Source: an uncultured Flavobacteriales bacterium
GTDB taxonomy: Bacteria; Bacteroidota; Bacteroidia; Flavobacteriales_E; Vicingaceae
NCBI GenBank assembly: GCA_905479915.1
Contig: CAJQOH010000057.1
Location: forward strand, 1 to 64,000
Direction: 5' to 3'
Length of the DNA: 64,000 bases
The position numbers were made by a program, and so were the translations under genes. The notes beneath the pieces were generated by a model. It was not told the DNA's origin and made no database searches. It saw only the letters and a program-made list of their open reading frames with translations. The stretch's first letter is position 1, and every line of letters begins with the position of its first letter. This document shows, one piece after another, positions 8,531-16,668 of the stretch.

Positions 8531-9646
8531 TTAAATAACAGTATTCATTGCTTCCTTCATATAGTCTTTATTCAAACTTACATTTCCACCTTCCTCTATA
8601 TAATGGGCAATTAAATCACCAACAACAGAACATCTAGATGGACTATCTGAAGTAATATCTTCAGTAACAATGTTTTCTTTCAATGCCCAATTTACAGCAT
8701 CTCGAATTGCTTTAGCTTCTTTAAAAAGTTTAAAATGATCATACATCATAGCAACTGATAAGATTGTAGCCATTGGATTAGCAACATCTTTTCCAGCGGC
8801 CTGAGGATAAGAACCATGACATGGCTCAAACATTGCACAGGAATCTCCAATCGAAGCTGAAGGAAGCATTCCTAAAGAACCGGTTAAAACACTTGACAAA
8901 TCAGAAATAATGTCGCCAAACATATTTTCAGTTAACACAACATCAAACTGAGCTGGATTCACTACCATTTGCATAGCAGCATTATCAACATATAAATAAT
9001 CAACTTCAACCCCAGGAAATTCTGAAGCCATTTCTTGAACTACTCTTCTCCACAACCTTGATGTTTCTAAAACATTTGCTTTATCAACTAAAGTCAACTT
9101 ATTACTTCTCTGAACTGCAGCTTCAAAAGCCATCTTAGCAATTCTTGTTATTTCTTCTTTTGAATAACTGCACAAATCAGACGCACTATTTTCATCTGCC
9201 GAAAGCTTCTTTTCTCCAAAATATATCCCTCCAGTCAACTCACGATAAACAACCAAATCAACACCTTTTAAATTTTCATTTTTTAAAGGAGAAATATCCT
9301 TCAGAATATCATACATACTAACTGGTCTGATATTCGTATACAAATTCAACGACTTTCTCAACTTTAACAACCCTTGTTCAGGCCTTACTTTAATTGTTGG
9401 ATCATTATCAAACTCTGGTTCTCCAATCGCACCCAACAATACTCCATCAGCTAATTTAGCGACATCAATTGCTTCCTGTGTAATTGGTTCTCCATTGTCT
9501 CTAATACTAGATGCTCCAATTAGGCCATTCTTCAATTCAAACTTATGATCAAAAGCGATATCAATTGCTTTAATCACTTTTACAGCTTGCGATACTATTT
9601 CAGGACCAATTCCATCCCCTGGTAATACATATATTTTCTTCTCCAT
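8531..9646 (-). CDS. leuB: 3-isopropylmalate dehydrogenase LeuB
   Basis: A 371-residue NAD-dependent decarboxylating dehydrogenase that converts 3-isopropylmalate to 2-oxoisocaproate in leucine synthesis. It shows the family start (VLPGDGIGPEI), the RPEQGLLKLRKSLNLYTNIRP substrate loop (about 88-108), the catalytic Tyr/Lys region (RELTGGIYFG, about 133; LVDKANVLETSRLWR, about 191), the DNAAMQ segment and the cofactor-binding GSLGMLPSASIG and CHGSYPQAAGKDVANP stretches. It is the last gene of the leuA-leuC-leuD-leuB operon, 11 bases after leuD, and ends just before a bidirectional terminator. Confidence 0.97.
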   Translation of the reverse strand: MEKKIYVLPGDGIGPEIVSQAVKVIKAIDIAFDHKFELKNGLIGASSIRDNGEPITQEAIDVAKLADGVLLGAIGEPEFDNDPTIKVRPEQGLLKLRKSLNLYTNIRPVSMYDILKDISPLKNENLKGVDLVVYRELTGGIYFGEKKLSADENSASDLCSYSKEEITRIAKMAFEAAVQRSNKLTLVDKANVLETSRLWRRVVQEMASEFPGVEVDYLYVDNAAMQMVVNPAQFDVVLTENMFGDIISDLSSVLTGSLGMLPSASIGDSCAMFEPCHGSYPQAAGKDVANPMATILSVAMMYDHFKLFKEAKAIRDAVNWALKENIVTEDITSDSPSRCSVVGDLIAHYIEEGGNVSLNKDYMKEAMNTVI

Positions 9647-9657
9647 CTTTTCTAATC

Positions 9658-10236
9658 TTAATAATTGTTCAATTCAAATTCGGCAATCTCTTCTTTCATA
9701 TTAATTAAATATTGAATTTCATCTACACCTTCCATTAAACACTTCTTTTTAAAAGGAGCAATCTCAAACGTTGAATTAAATTCAAATCCTTCAACTTTAA
9801 TCGTTTGGTTTTCCAAATCAATATCAATAATTGCCTCAGGGTTTTCTAAAAAATAAGTCATTAAAATGGTTAACTCTTCTGACTTAACTTCAATTGGCAA
9901 CACATTGTTGTTGTATAAATTTCCCTTATGAATATCTGCAAATTGAGAGGTAATAACTACGCTAATCCCATAGTCGGAAATTGCCCAAGCTGCGTGCTCT
10001 CTTGAAGAACCACAACCAAAATTATTTCCTCCAATAATTACTTGAGCCCCTTTTCTTAAAGGGTTATTCAACTCAAATTTTAAATTTGGCTCATAATCCT
10101 CTATATATCTCCAATTGTAAAACAGGTTTTTACCATAACCTTTTTTTGTTGTCAATTTTAAAAATTGAGCAGGAATTAATTGATCAGTATCAATATTCTC
10201 TATGTTTAACGGTATTGCTTTACTCGATAATTTCAT
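9658..10236 (-). CDS. leuD: 3-isopropylmalate dehydratase small subunit LeuD
   Basis: The 192-residue swivel-domain subunit of isopropylmalate isomerase, which partners LeuC. Recognised by the N-terminal ENIDTDQLIPAQFLK segment, the GGNNFGCGSSREHAAWAI motif (about 68-86) and the FADIHKGNLYNNNVLPIE segment. Length is normal. It starts 88 bases after leuC; this gap is occupied by an interspersed repeat, which is odd inside an operon whose other gaps are 3 and 11 bases. Confidence 0.96.
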   Translation of the reverse strand: MKLSSKAIPLNIENIDTDQLIPAQFLKLTTKKGYGKNLFYNWRYIEDYEPNLKFELNNPLRKGAQVIIGGNNFGCGSSREHAAWAISDYGISVVITSQFADIHKGNLYNNNVLPIEVKSEELTILMTYFLENPEAIIDIDLENQTIKVEGFEFNSTFEIAPFKKKCLMEGVDEIQYLINMKEEIAEFELNNY

Positions 10237-10252
10237 TTTCTCCCTTATTTAA

Positions 10253-10323
10253 TTAGATTCTTCACCTCATTTTATACACCCTTCGACTCCGCTCAGGGCA
10301 ACAAAATATAGCTCAGAATGACA
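10253..10323. repeat. Interspersed intergenic repeat, copy A
   Basis: This stretch begins TTAGATTCTTCACCTC, carries CTCCGCTCAGGGCAACAAAATAT and ends CTCAGAATGACA. The same beginning and end, with a diverged middle, recur at 16581-16646. It fills the leuC-leuD gap almost exactly, ending next to the leuC stop codon. It has no coding capacity. Confidence 0.7.
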
Positions 10324-10324
10324 G

Positions 10325-11689
10325 CTAATTTTGTAAATATTTAGTTGGATCCGTAACTCTTCCCGTTAATGCAGAAGCTGCTGCTGTAATTGGACTAGCC
10401 AATAATGTTTTTGCTCCCTCGCCCTGTCGTCCTTCAAAGTTTCTATTTGAAGTAGAAACACAAATTGCTCCTGCAGGAATTTTATCATCATTCATTGCTA
10501 AACAGGCAGAACAACCTGGCTCTCTAAACTCAAATCCAGCATCAATAAAAACTTTATCCAAACCTTCTTCTATTGCTTCTTGTCTTACCTTCATTGAACC
10601 CGGAACAACCCAAGCCTCAACTTTATCAGCTTTTTTATGTCCTTTTATTATCTCTGCAGCAGATCTCAAATCTTCAATCCTTCCATTGGTACAGCTACCA
10701 ATAAAAACATAATCTATTTCTTGCTGATTGATATTATCAGCCCCATCAAACCCCATATATTTTTTAGCCTTCTCAGTTATAAAAGTAGACTCATCAACTT
10801 TTTCACCAATTTTAATCCCAGTATCAGGTGCTGTTCCAACAGTTACCATAGGGTAAATATTGGCAGCATTAAAAGTGACAACTTTATTATATTCAGCACC
10901 TTTATCGGTATTCAAGGCTTTCCATTCTTCAATTTTCTTTTCAGAAAGATCGACTCTTGACTGTACATAATTTATTGTTTTCTCATCTATCCCTACCATT
11001 CCTCCACGAGCTCCCATTTCAATACTCATATTACAAACAGTCATTCTCTCTTCCATAGACATATCTGCAAATACATTTCCTACATACTCTACAAAAAAAC
11101 CAGTTCCACCCTCTGTTCCTAACTTTGATATAATATAGAGCACCACATCCTTAGCCGTTACTCCAACATTTAACACTCCATTCACTTCAATTTTCATGGT
11201 TTGAGGCTTATTCAACACCAAACACTGCGAAGCCAAAACTTGTTCCACTTGAGAGGTTCCAATTCCGAAAGCAATTGCACCAAATGCTCCATGTGTAGAA
11301 GTATGACTATCTCCACAAACTATTGTCATTCCTGGCTGTGTCTTTCCTAAATCTGGACCAATAACATGAACAATTCCTTGATTCTCATGCCCTATACCGA
11401 ACAACTCCACACCAAACTCTTTACAATTTTTTGTCAAAGATTCTACCTGATGAAAAGACTCTTGATCTTTTATTGGTAAGTGTTGATTTATTGTTGGCAC
11501 ATTATGGTCTGCCGTTGCCAATGTTCTTTCAGGCCGAAACACTTTTACCCCTTTTTCTCTTAAACCATTAAAAGCTTGAGGACTTGTTACCTCATGAATA
11601 AAATGCTGATCAATAAAAACCACATCAACATCCTCTGCTATGCTTTTTACAACATGCTTATCCCAAATTTTATCAAATAATGTCTTCAT
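10325..11689 (-). CDS. leuC: 3-isopropylmalate dehydratase large subunit LeuC
   Basis: The 454-residue aconitase-family subunit that carries the [4Fe-4S] cluster and interconverts 2- and 3-isopropylmalate with LeuD. Visible features: FDKIWDKHVV at the start, DHNVPT (about 60), VCGDSHTSTHGAFGAIAFGIGTSQVEQVLA (about 124-153), and cluster ligands in FIGSCTNGRIEDLR (about 330) and EPGCSACLAMNDD (about 393-405). Length is typical of the short, bacterial LeuC type. It begins 3 bases after leuA. Confidence 0.97.
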   Translation of the reverse strand: MKTLFDKIWDKHVVKSIAEDVDVVFIDQHFIHEVTSPQAFNGLREKGVKVFRPERTLATADHNVPTINQHLPIKDQESFHQVESLTKNCKEFGVELFGIGHENQGIVHVIGPDLGKTQPGMTIVCGDSHTSTHGAFGAIAFGIGTSQVEQVLASQCLVLNKPQTMKIEVNGVLNVGVTAKDVVLYIISKLGTEGGTGFFVEYVGNVFADMSMEERMTVCNMSIEMGARGGMVGIDEKTINYVQSRVDLSEKKIEEWKALNTDKGAEYNKVVTFNAANIYPMVTVGTAPDTGIKIGEKVDESTFITEKAKKYMGFDGADNINQQEIDYVFIGSCTNGRIEDLRSAAEIIKGHKKADKVEAWVVPGSMKVRQEAIEEGLDKVFIDAGFEFREPGCSACLAMNDDKIPAGAICVSTSNRNFEGRQGEGAKTLLASPITAAASALTGRVTDPTKYLQN

Positions 11690-11692
11690 ATC

Positions 11693-12844
11693 TTATGCTT
11701 CAACTTGTTCAAATAATTCAACCAAATGTTTATCCTCAATATTTCGTTCTCTATCTGCTAATTCTAAAAACGACTCATAAGAATCATTTAACTCATCAAC
11801 CGATAGCGAGTACCCTAATTTCTTAGCATGATAATGCAGTGCTGCCCTCCCACTTCTAGCTGTTAATATAATCTCAGAACCATCAGCACCAACCTCTGCT
11901 GGGTCAATTATCTCATACGTTTCTCTATTTTTAATAACACCATCTTGATGAATTCCTGAAGAATGTGAAAAAGCATTCCCACCAACAATGGCTTTATTTG
12001 GTTGAACTGGCATATTCATTTTTTCTTCAATTAATTTACTCATTGATGTTAACATCGTAGAATCAATTCGATGAGAAAGACCTATATCTTTATGTTGAGA
12101 CAATATCATCGCAACCTCTTCCAATGAGGTGTTTCCTGCCCGTTCCCCAATTCCATTTATCGTACATTCAACCTGTCGTGCACCAGCCATAATACCAGCC
12201 ACACTATTTGCCGTTGCCATTCCTAAATCATTGTGACAATGAGTTGATAAAATGGCCTTATCTATGTTAGGAACGTTATTCATTAAATAAGCTATTTTTT
12301 CTCCATATTGGTGAGGCAAACAATAACCTGTAGTATCTGGTATATTAATAATTGTTGCACCGGCATCAATCATAGACTCAGTAACCCTTGCTAAAAACTC
12401 ATTATCTGTTCTTCCAGCATCCTCTGCATAAAACTCTACTTCTGGAACTAAGTTTCTTGCAAATTTAACTGCCTTTACTCCTCGTTCAATAATTTCTTCT
12501 TGAGTAGATTTCAATTTAAATTTAATATGACTTTCTGAAGTTCCGATACCCGTATGTATTCTTCCGTTGGCAGCGTTTTTCAATGCTTGAGCAGCCACTG
12601 TAATGTCATTTTCTACAGCTCGAGTTAATCCACAAACTGTAGCATCCTTAATCATATCTGATATTAAACTAACTGCTTTAAAGTCTCCAGGGCTAGAAAC
12701 TGGAAAACCTGATTCAATTATATCTACCCCTAAAAGCTCTAATTCTTTAGCGATCAATAATTTTTCTGGAATATCCAACTGACATCCTGGAACTTGTTCT
12801 CCATCTCTTAAGGTAGTATCAAAAAAATATAATCGCTTGCCCAT
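11693..12844 (-). CDS. leuA: 2-isopropylmalate synthase LeuA, short form without regulatory domain
   Basis: Condenses acetyl-CoA with 2-oxoisovalerate, the first step of leucine synthesis. The TIM-barrel catalytic domain is complete: [15 protein letters not shown] (metal-binding Asp near residue 9), [21 protein letters not shown] (HxH metal ligands, about 200), and [15 protein letters not shown]. After the [10 protein letters not shown] segment and a short helical tail the protein stops at 383 residues. The classical enzyme is over 500 residues and ends in the leucine-binding LeuA_dimer domain, which is absent. The neighbours leuC, leuD and leuB favour leucine synthesis over homocitrate or citramalate synthesis. 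No T-box, leader peptide or attenuator is visible upstream. Confidence 0.93.
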   Translation of the reverse strand: MGKRLYFFDTTLRDGEQVPGCQLDIPEKLLIAKELELLGVDIIESGFPVSSPGDFKAVSLISDMIKDATVCGLTRAVENDITVAAQALKNAANGRIHTGIGTSESHIKFKLKSTQEEIIERGVKAVKFARNLVPEVEFYAEDAGRTDNEFLARVTESMIDAGATIINIPDTTGYCLPHQYGEKIAYLMNNVPNIDKAILSTHCHNDLGMATANSVAGIMAGARQVECTINGIGERAGNTSLEEVAMILSQHKDIGLSHRIDSTMLTSMSKLIEEKMNMPVQPNKAIVGGNAFSHSSGIHQDGVIKNRETYEIIDPAEVGADGSEIILTARSGRAALHYHAKKLGYSLSVDELNDSYESFLELADRERNIEDKHLVELFEQVEA

Positions 12845-12993
12845 CTTGATTAAAATTTCGTTATTTGGAGCTTCAAAAGTCTAACAAACACAGATGTTTT
12901 AGAAATTATTAAACGAATTAGTCCTTGTTTCCAAACCAGAAATAAAAAACACAAACAACTGAAAACAAGAACATTAACTTAAACTCAAATCAG

Positions 12994-14526
12994 CTGCCCA
13001 ATCAATTAACATATCAACTTTTTGAACTTATAAAGACCTTATCCAAATCAGAAAAAAGAAATTTTAAACTTTATTCTCAGAGAAATTTAACGGACAAGCA
13101 ACTCACCTTTATCCAACTTTTTGATGCTATCGATAAAATGGAAAAGTATGATGAGAAAAAAATAATTAAAAAGTTTCCACACCTAAAAGGCAGTTTATTA
13201 TCCAATCATAAGGCAAATTTATACGAACAGTTATTAACGAGTTTACGCTTACTTCATCACAAATCTCCAACAGTAAGGATTAAAGAGTTGATTAGTTTTT
13301 CTGATGTGCTTCTTCAAAAAGGACTTTATAAGCAAAGCTTAAATCAATTACACAAAGCAAAGCAACTGGCCAAAAATCACCACGCCAATATTTTACATTT
13401 AGAAATATTGGTATTGGAAAAAGGCATCGAATCAAGATACGTAACCCGGAGTCATCAAAAGAGGGCTTTAGAATTAATTGACGAATCTAAAGGGCTAAGA
13501 ACTAAAATAAAACGTGAAGGGTTATGGTCAGACTTGGCTCTAAGTATGTATGATTACTATTTAAAGCTTGGGCATATTAAAAATGAAAATGACTTTAATA
13601 AAATATCGGTCATTTTTAATGAAAACCTACCTGAAAAATCAACTGAACCTCTTCCGTTTTATGGCCATATATATAAACTTCAAAGTTATGTTTGGTTCAA
13701 CTATATCACGCAAAATTTTGCTTCATGCTATAAATATGCATTAAGCTGGGTAGAGTCTTTTGAGCAATTGCCAGAAATGAAACTGAATGACCCAATCCTA
13801 TATATGAAAGGGCTACACAATTGTTTATCTGCTCTGTTTTATTGTGCGGAAGGTAAAAGATTTAAAACGCAATTGGATGTTTTAGAAAAATTCATTCAAA
13901 AAAACCAAGCATCGTTTAATGAGAATCAATTGGTTTTAGCCTTTATTTATTTAGAAACAGCCAAGCTGAACTTATTCTTTTTAAAAGGAGAATTTACCAA
14001 GGGAGCTAAATACACATTAGGGTTTGATGAAAAAATTGCTCAATATCAATCACAAATTGATGTTCATCGTATTCTTATATTTCATTACAAAATTGCTTGT
14101 TTAAAATTTGGCAGTGATGATTATAAAGGAAGTATCAAACATTTAAACTTCATCATTAACCATCCAAGTTTAAGGCTAAGGGAAGACATACAAAGCTTTG
14201 CCAGAATACTAAACTTAATTGCTCATTACGAATTGGGCAATGATGATTTAATTGAATATCAGGTTAAGACCACCTATAAATTCTTACTGAAGTTAGAGGA
14301 AATGCAGAAAGTGCAAAAGGTAGTTTTTAATTTTTTGAAAAAATCAGTGCACATGAATCGTAATGAACTTCAACCTGATTTTATTTTCCTTAAAAAGGAA
14401 TTAGAAACCATTTTAGAAGATAAATATGAAAGAAGACCTACCTTATATTTAGATATTATTTCTTGGTTAGAAAGTAAATTAACTGACAACACAGTAGAAG
14501 AAATTATTAGAAAAAAACGGTCTTAG
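12994..14526 (+). CDS. TPR-like helical protein, start probably CTG upstream of the first ATG
   Basis: The first ATG at 13138 gives 462 residues, but the same frame is open upstream to 12946 and reads as protein: from the CTG at 12994 it gives PNQLTYQLFELIKTLSKSE followed by KRNFKLYSQ and QLFDAIDK, which matches the usual N-terminus of this Bacteroidota family (a 'LIKSLTKSEKRYFKLF' type opening). I therefore annotate 510 residues and treat the start codon (CTG at 12994, or ATT at 12973) as inferred. The rest is all-helical with TPR-like pairs (LLQKGLYKQSLNQLHKAKQLAK, near 110; FGSDDYKGSIKHLNFI, near 385). There is no signal peptide or catalytic motif; function unknown. It is transcribed divergently from leuA. 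Confidence 0.75.
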   Translation: MPNQLTYQLFELIKTLSKSEKRNFKLYSQRNLTDKQLTFIQLFDAIDKMEKYDEKKIIKKFPHLKGSLLSNHKANLYEQLLTSLRLLHHKSPTVRIKELISFSDVLLQKGLYKQSLNQLHKAKQLAKNHHANILHLEILVLEKGIESRYVTRSHQKRALELIDESKGLRTKIKREGLWSDLALSMYDYYLKLGHIKNENDFNKISVIFNENLPEKSTEPLPFYGHIYKLQSYVWFNYITQNFASCYKYALSWVESFEQLPEMKLNDPILYMKGLHNCLSALFYCAEGKRFKTQLDVLEKFIQKNQASFNENQLVLAFIYLETAKLNLFFLKGEFTKGAKYTLGFDEKIAQYQSQIDVHRILIFHYKIACLKFGSDDYKGSIKHLNFIINHPSLRLREDIQSFARILNLIAHYELGNDDLIEYQVKTTYKFLLKLEEMQKVQKVVFNFLKKSVHMNRNELQPDFIFLKKELETILEDKYERRPTLYLDIISWLESKLTDNTVEEIIRKKRS

Positions 14527-14532
14527 GCTAAT

Positions 14533-14558
14533 AAAGTCAAGTATTTACTGACTTTTTA
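14533..14558 (+). terminator. Terminator after the TPR-like gene
   Basis: A 7-bp stem (AAAGTCA / TGACTTT) with a 9-base loop is followed by further T residues and begins 7 bases after the stop codon. Confidence 0.55.
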
Positions 14559-14653
14559 TCACAATCTATTTATTTACTGTCATTATGGCTTTAATTTGGA
14601 CAATGGTAGTATTTTTGCCAACTCATTTTTCGAGAATATAAAATCATATTATT

Positions 14654-15208
14654 ATGAGTAAGGAAGATAAAGTACAAGAAGAAGAATTAGAAAACAGAGA
14701 AGAACAACAAACTGAAGAGTCTCAAGAAGAAACTCAGGAAGAGGTTATTGAATTATCTAAGGAAGAAGAACTAGAAATCCAAGTAAAAGAAGCTACGGAT
14801 AAATACTTAAGACTGTATTCTGAATTTGACAACTTTAGAAAAAGAACTCAGAAAGAGAAGGTTGAGCTATATAAAACTGCTGGTGAAGGAGTTATTTCTG
14901 CCATTTTACCAGTATTAGATGATTTAGATAGGGCTGAAAAAGCCAATCAAGATGTTGATGATGCTCAAGCAATTAAAGATGGTATCAAATTAATTCAAGA
15001 CAAATTAAACAACATCCTAAAAACAAAAGGTTTAGAAGCTGTTGCATCTCCAATTGGAGAAGATTTTAATGTAGAATTTCACGAAGCAATTACTCAAATT
15101 CCTGCTCCTTCAAAAAAGGAAAAAGGAAAAGTTTTGGATGTTGTAGAGAAAGGATACGAATTAAACGGAAAAGTAATCCGATTTAGTAAAGTAGTTATAG
15201 GGCAATAA
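14654..15208 (+). CDS. grpE: Nucleotide exchange factor GrpE
   Basis: The 184-residue dimeric co-chaperone that releases ADP from DnaK. The first 45 residues are a Glu/Gln-rich acidic arm; a long coiled-coil helix follows with the family motif YLRLYSEFDNFRKRTQKEK (about 52-70), and the beta-wing domain ends with EKGYELNGKVIRFSKVVIG, the conserved C-terminus. dnaJ follows 84 bases downstream. A TATTTTTG box at 14610-14617 is a candidate -7 element, giving a leader of about 35 bases. Confidence 0.95.
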   Translation: MSKEDKVQEEELENREEQQTEESQEETQEEVIELSKEEELEIQVKEATDKYLRLYSEFDNFRKRTQKEKVELYKTAGEGVISAILPVLDDLDRAEKANQDVDDAQAIKDGIKLIQDKLNNILKTKGLEAVASPIGEDFNVEFHEAITQIPAPSKKEKGKVLDVVEKGYELNGKVIRFSKVVIGQ

Positions 15209-15292
15209 TATAGAGTTAAAAGTTTATAAAGTTGAAAGTTTGAAAGTAACAACTTTCTCACTTTTTACTTTTCACTTTACAAACTAAGATAA

Positions 15293-16420
15293 ATGAGCAA
15301 AAGAGATTATTACGATACGTTAGGTGTTTCTAAAGGAGCTACTGAGGCAGAAATAAAAAAAGCTTACCGTAAAAAAGCAGTACAATATCATCCGGATAAA
15401 AATCCTGATGATGCCGCAGCTGAAGAGAAATTTAAAGAAGCAGCTGAAGCTTACGAAGTTTTGAGTGATGCTCAGAAAAAACAACGTTACGATCAGTATG
15501 GCCACGCAGGAATGGGTGGTGCAGCTGGCGGAGGTGGTTTCGGTGGCGGAGGAATGAATATGGATGACATATTCTCTCAATTTGGAGACATCTTTGGTGG
15601 CGGAGGCGGAGGCTTCGGTGGATTTGGAGGCGGAGGCGGAAGAAGACAACGCGTTCGTAAAGGAAGTAACCTTAGAGTTCGTGTAAAAATGACTCTAGAA
15701 GATATTGCCAATGGTGTTGAGAAAAAAATTAAAGTAACCAAACTGGTTAATGCCGAAGATGTTACAACAAAAACTTGTGACACTTGTAAAGGTTCTGGTC
15801 AAGTTAGTAGAATTGCGAATACCATTCTAGGTCAAATGCAAACTTCATCTCCTTGCCCTACTTGTGGTGGTGATGGTAAAATGATTGATCAAAAACCTGA
15901 TGGAGCAAATGCTGACGGTTTAATCAAAAAAGAAGAAGTTATTACCATTGACATTCCTGGCGGGGTTGAAGATGGAATGCAACTTTCTGTTTCTGGAAAA
16001 GGAAATGCAGGACCTAAAGATGGTATTGCTGGAGATTTAATTGTTTTGATTGAAGAACAACCGCACGAAACAATTAAAAGAGATGGAACAAATCTTTTAT
16101 ATGATTTATACCTCAATTTTGCTGATGCAGCATTAGGAACTTCAATTGAAATACCAACTATTTCGGGTAAAGTAAAAATAAAGATAGACGCTGGAACACA
16201 AAGCGGAAAAGTACTGCGATTAAAAGGGAAAGGAATTCCAAACATTCAAGGTTATGGAAAAGGAGATTTCTTAATCTATGTAAATGTATGGACTCCTCAA
16301 GAACTATCTAAAGATGAGAAAAAAACTTTAGAGAACTTAAGAGGCTCAGAAAACTTTAAACCAGCACCAAAAAGCTCAGATAAAGGATTCTTTGATCGAA
16401 TGAAAGATTATTTTAATTAG
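15293..16420 (+). CDS. dnaJ: Chaperone DnaJ with only two of the four zinc motifs
   Basis: The Hsp40 co-chaperone of DnaK, 375 residues. The J domain (1-70) has the HPD motif at 33-35. A Gly/Phe region rich in GGG follows (about 75-122). The cysteine-rich domain contains only CDTCKGSG (Cys162, Cys165) and CPTCGGDG (Cys188, Cys191). These are motifs 2 and 3, which form zinc site II; the segments where motifs 1 and 4 normally sit ([12 protein letters not shown] before, [18 protein letters not shown] after) have no Cys. The C-terminal substrate-binding barrels ([18 protein letters not shown], about 223; [15 protein letters not shown]) are intact. The gap to grpE holds AAGT-type microrepeats (about 15225-15285). 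Confidence 0.95.
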   Translation: MSKRDYYDTLGVSKGATEAEIKKAYRKKAVQYHPDKNPDDAAAEEKFKEAAEAYEVLSDAQKKQRYDQYGHAGMGGAAGGGGFGGGGMNMDDIFSQFGDIFGGGGGGFGGFGGGGGRRQRVRKGSNLRVRVKMTLEDIANGVEKKIKVTKLVNAEDVTTKTCDTCKGSGQVSRIANTILGQMQTSSPCPTCGGDGKMIDQKPDGANADGLIKKEEVITIDIPGGVEDGMQLSVSGKGNAGPKDGIAGDLIVLIEEQPHETIKRDGTNLLYDLYLNFADAALGTSIEIPTISGKVKIKIDAGTQSGKVLRLKGKGIPNIQGYGKGDFLIYVNVWTPQELSKDEKKTLENLRGSENFKPAPKSSDKGFFDRMKDYFN

Positions 16421-16427
16421 TGAAACT

Positions 16428-16481
16428 CTATTTTGATTTTCTCAAAATAGACAGCTGAACTATCCCGTTGCAAAACGGGAT
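16428..16481 (+). other. Two hairpins downstream of dnaJ
   Basis: CTATTTTGA/TCAAAATAG (16428-16450, 5-base loop) is followed by a perfect 8-bp stem ATCCCGTT/AACGGGAT with a GCAA tetraloop of the GNRA type (16462-16481). Neither is followed by a T run. They precede the terminator at 16493 and may protect the 3' end of the transcript or be repeat relics. Confidence 0.5.
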
Positions 16482-16492
16482 CTATTCAAATT

Positions 16493-16527
16493 AAAAAAGC
16501 GAGATGAAGTTTCATCTCGCTTTTTTA
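16493..16527 (+). terminator. Terminator of the grpE-dnaJ unit
   Basis: A perfect stem AAAAAAGCGAGATGAA / TTCATCTCGCTTTTTT, loop of one to two bases, ends in a T run. The A run on the other side makes it symmetric. Confidence 0.88.
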
Positions 16528-16580
16528 TTACTTGTTAAAACAAATTGAAGTGAAGAATCTACTTGAAAAGGATTCTATCA

Positions 16581-16646
16581 ATTAGATTCTTCACTTCGTT
16601 TTTCAATTCCGCTAAAGCGGAAGCAAAACATTGTTCAGAATGACAA
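16581..16646. repeat. Interspersed intergenic repeat, copy B
   Basis: Begins TTAGATTCTTCACTTCG and ends GTTCAGAATGACA, like copy A at 10253-10323. The middle holds the small inverted repeat TCCGCTAAAGCGGA. It lies just upstream of the ubiD promoter. Confidence 0.7.
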
Positions 16647-16657
16647 TAAGAATAATT

Positions 16658-16665
16658 ACTTTTAT
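16658..16665 (+). promoter_or_regulatory. -7-like box in front of ubiD
   Basis: TACTTTTA differs from TAnnTTTG only in the last base and ends 3 bases before the GTG start at 16669, the same leaderless spacing as at other genes in this window. Confidence 0.4.
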
Positions 16666-16668
16666 CTT

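Noticed and set aside
10637-10960. 107-codon plus-strand frame inside leuC
   Set aside because: Lies fully within a well-conserved LeuC gene and gives a Phe/Ser/Ile-rich product typical of antisense reading.
12845-12993. Possible leucine attenuator or T-box in front of leuA
   Set aside because: On the minus strand I see no run of Leu codons, no T-box core and no terminator/antiterminator pair.
15320-15649. 109-codon reading frame antisense to dnaJ
   Set aside because: It mirrors the Gly-rich and J-domain coding sequence and has a low-complexity Ser/Cys product with no promoter.
10253-16646. The two interspersed repeats as insertion-sequence ends
   Set aside because: The DNA between them is ordinary conserved genes, the copies are in the same orientation, and no transposase gene or target duplication is visible.
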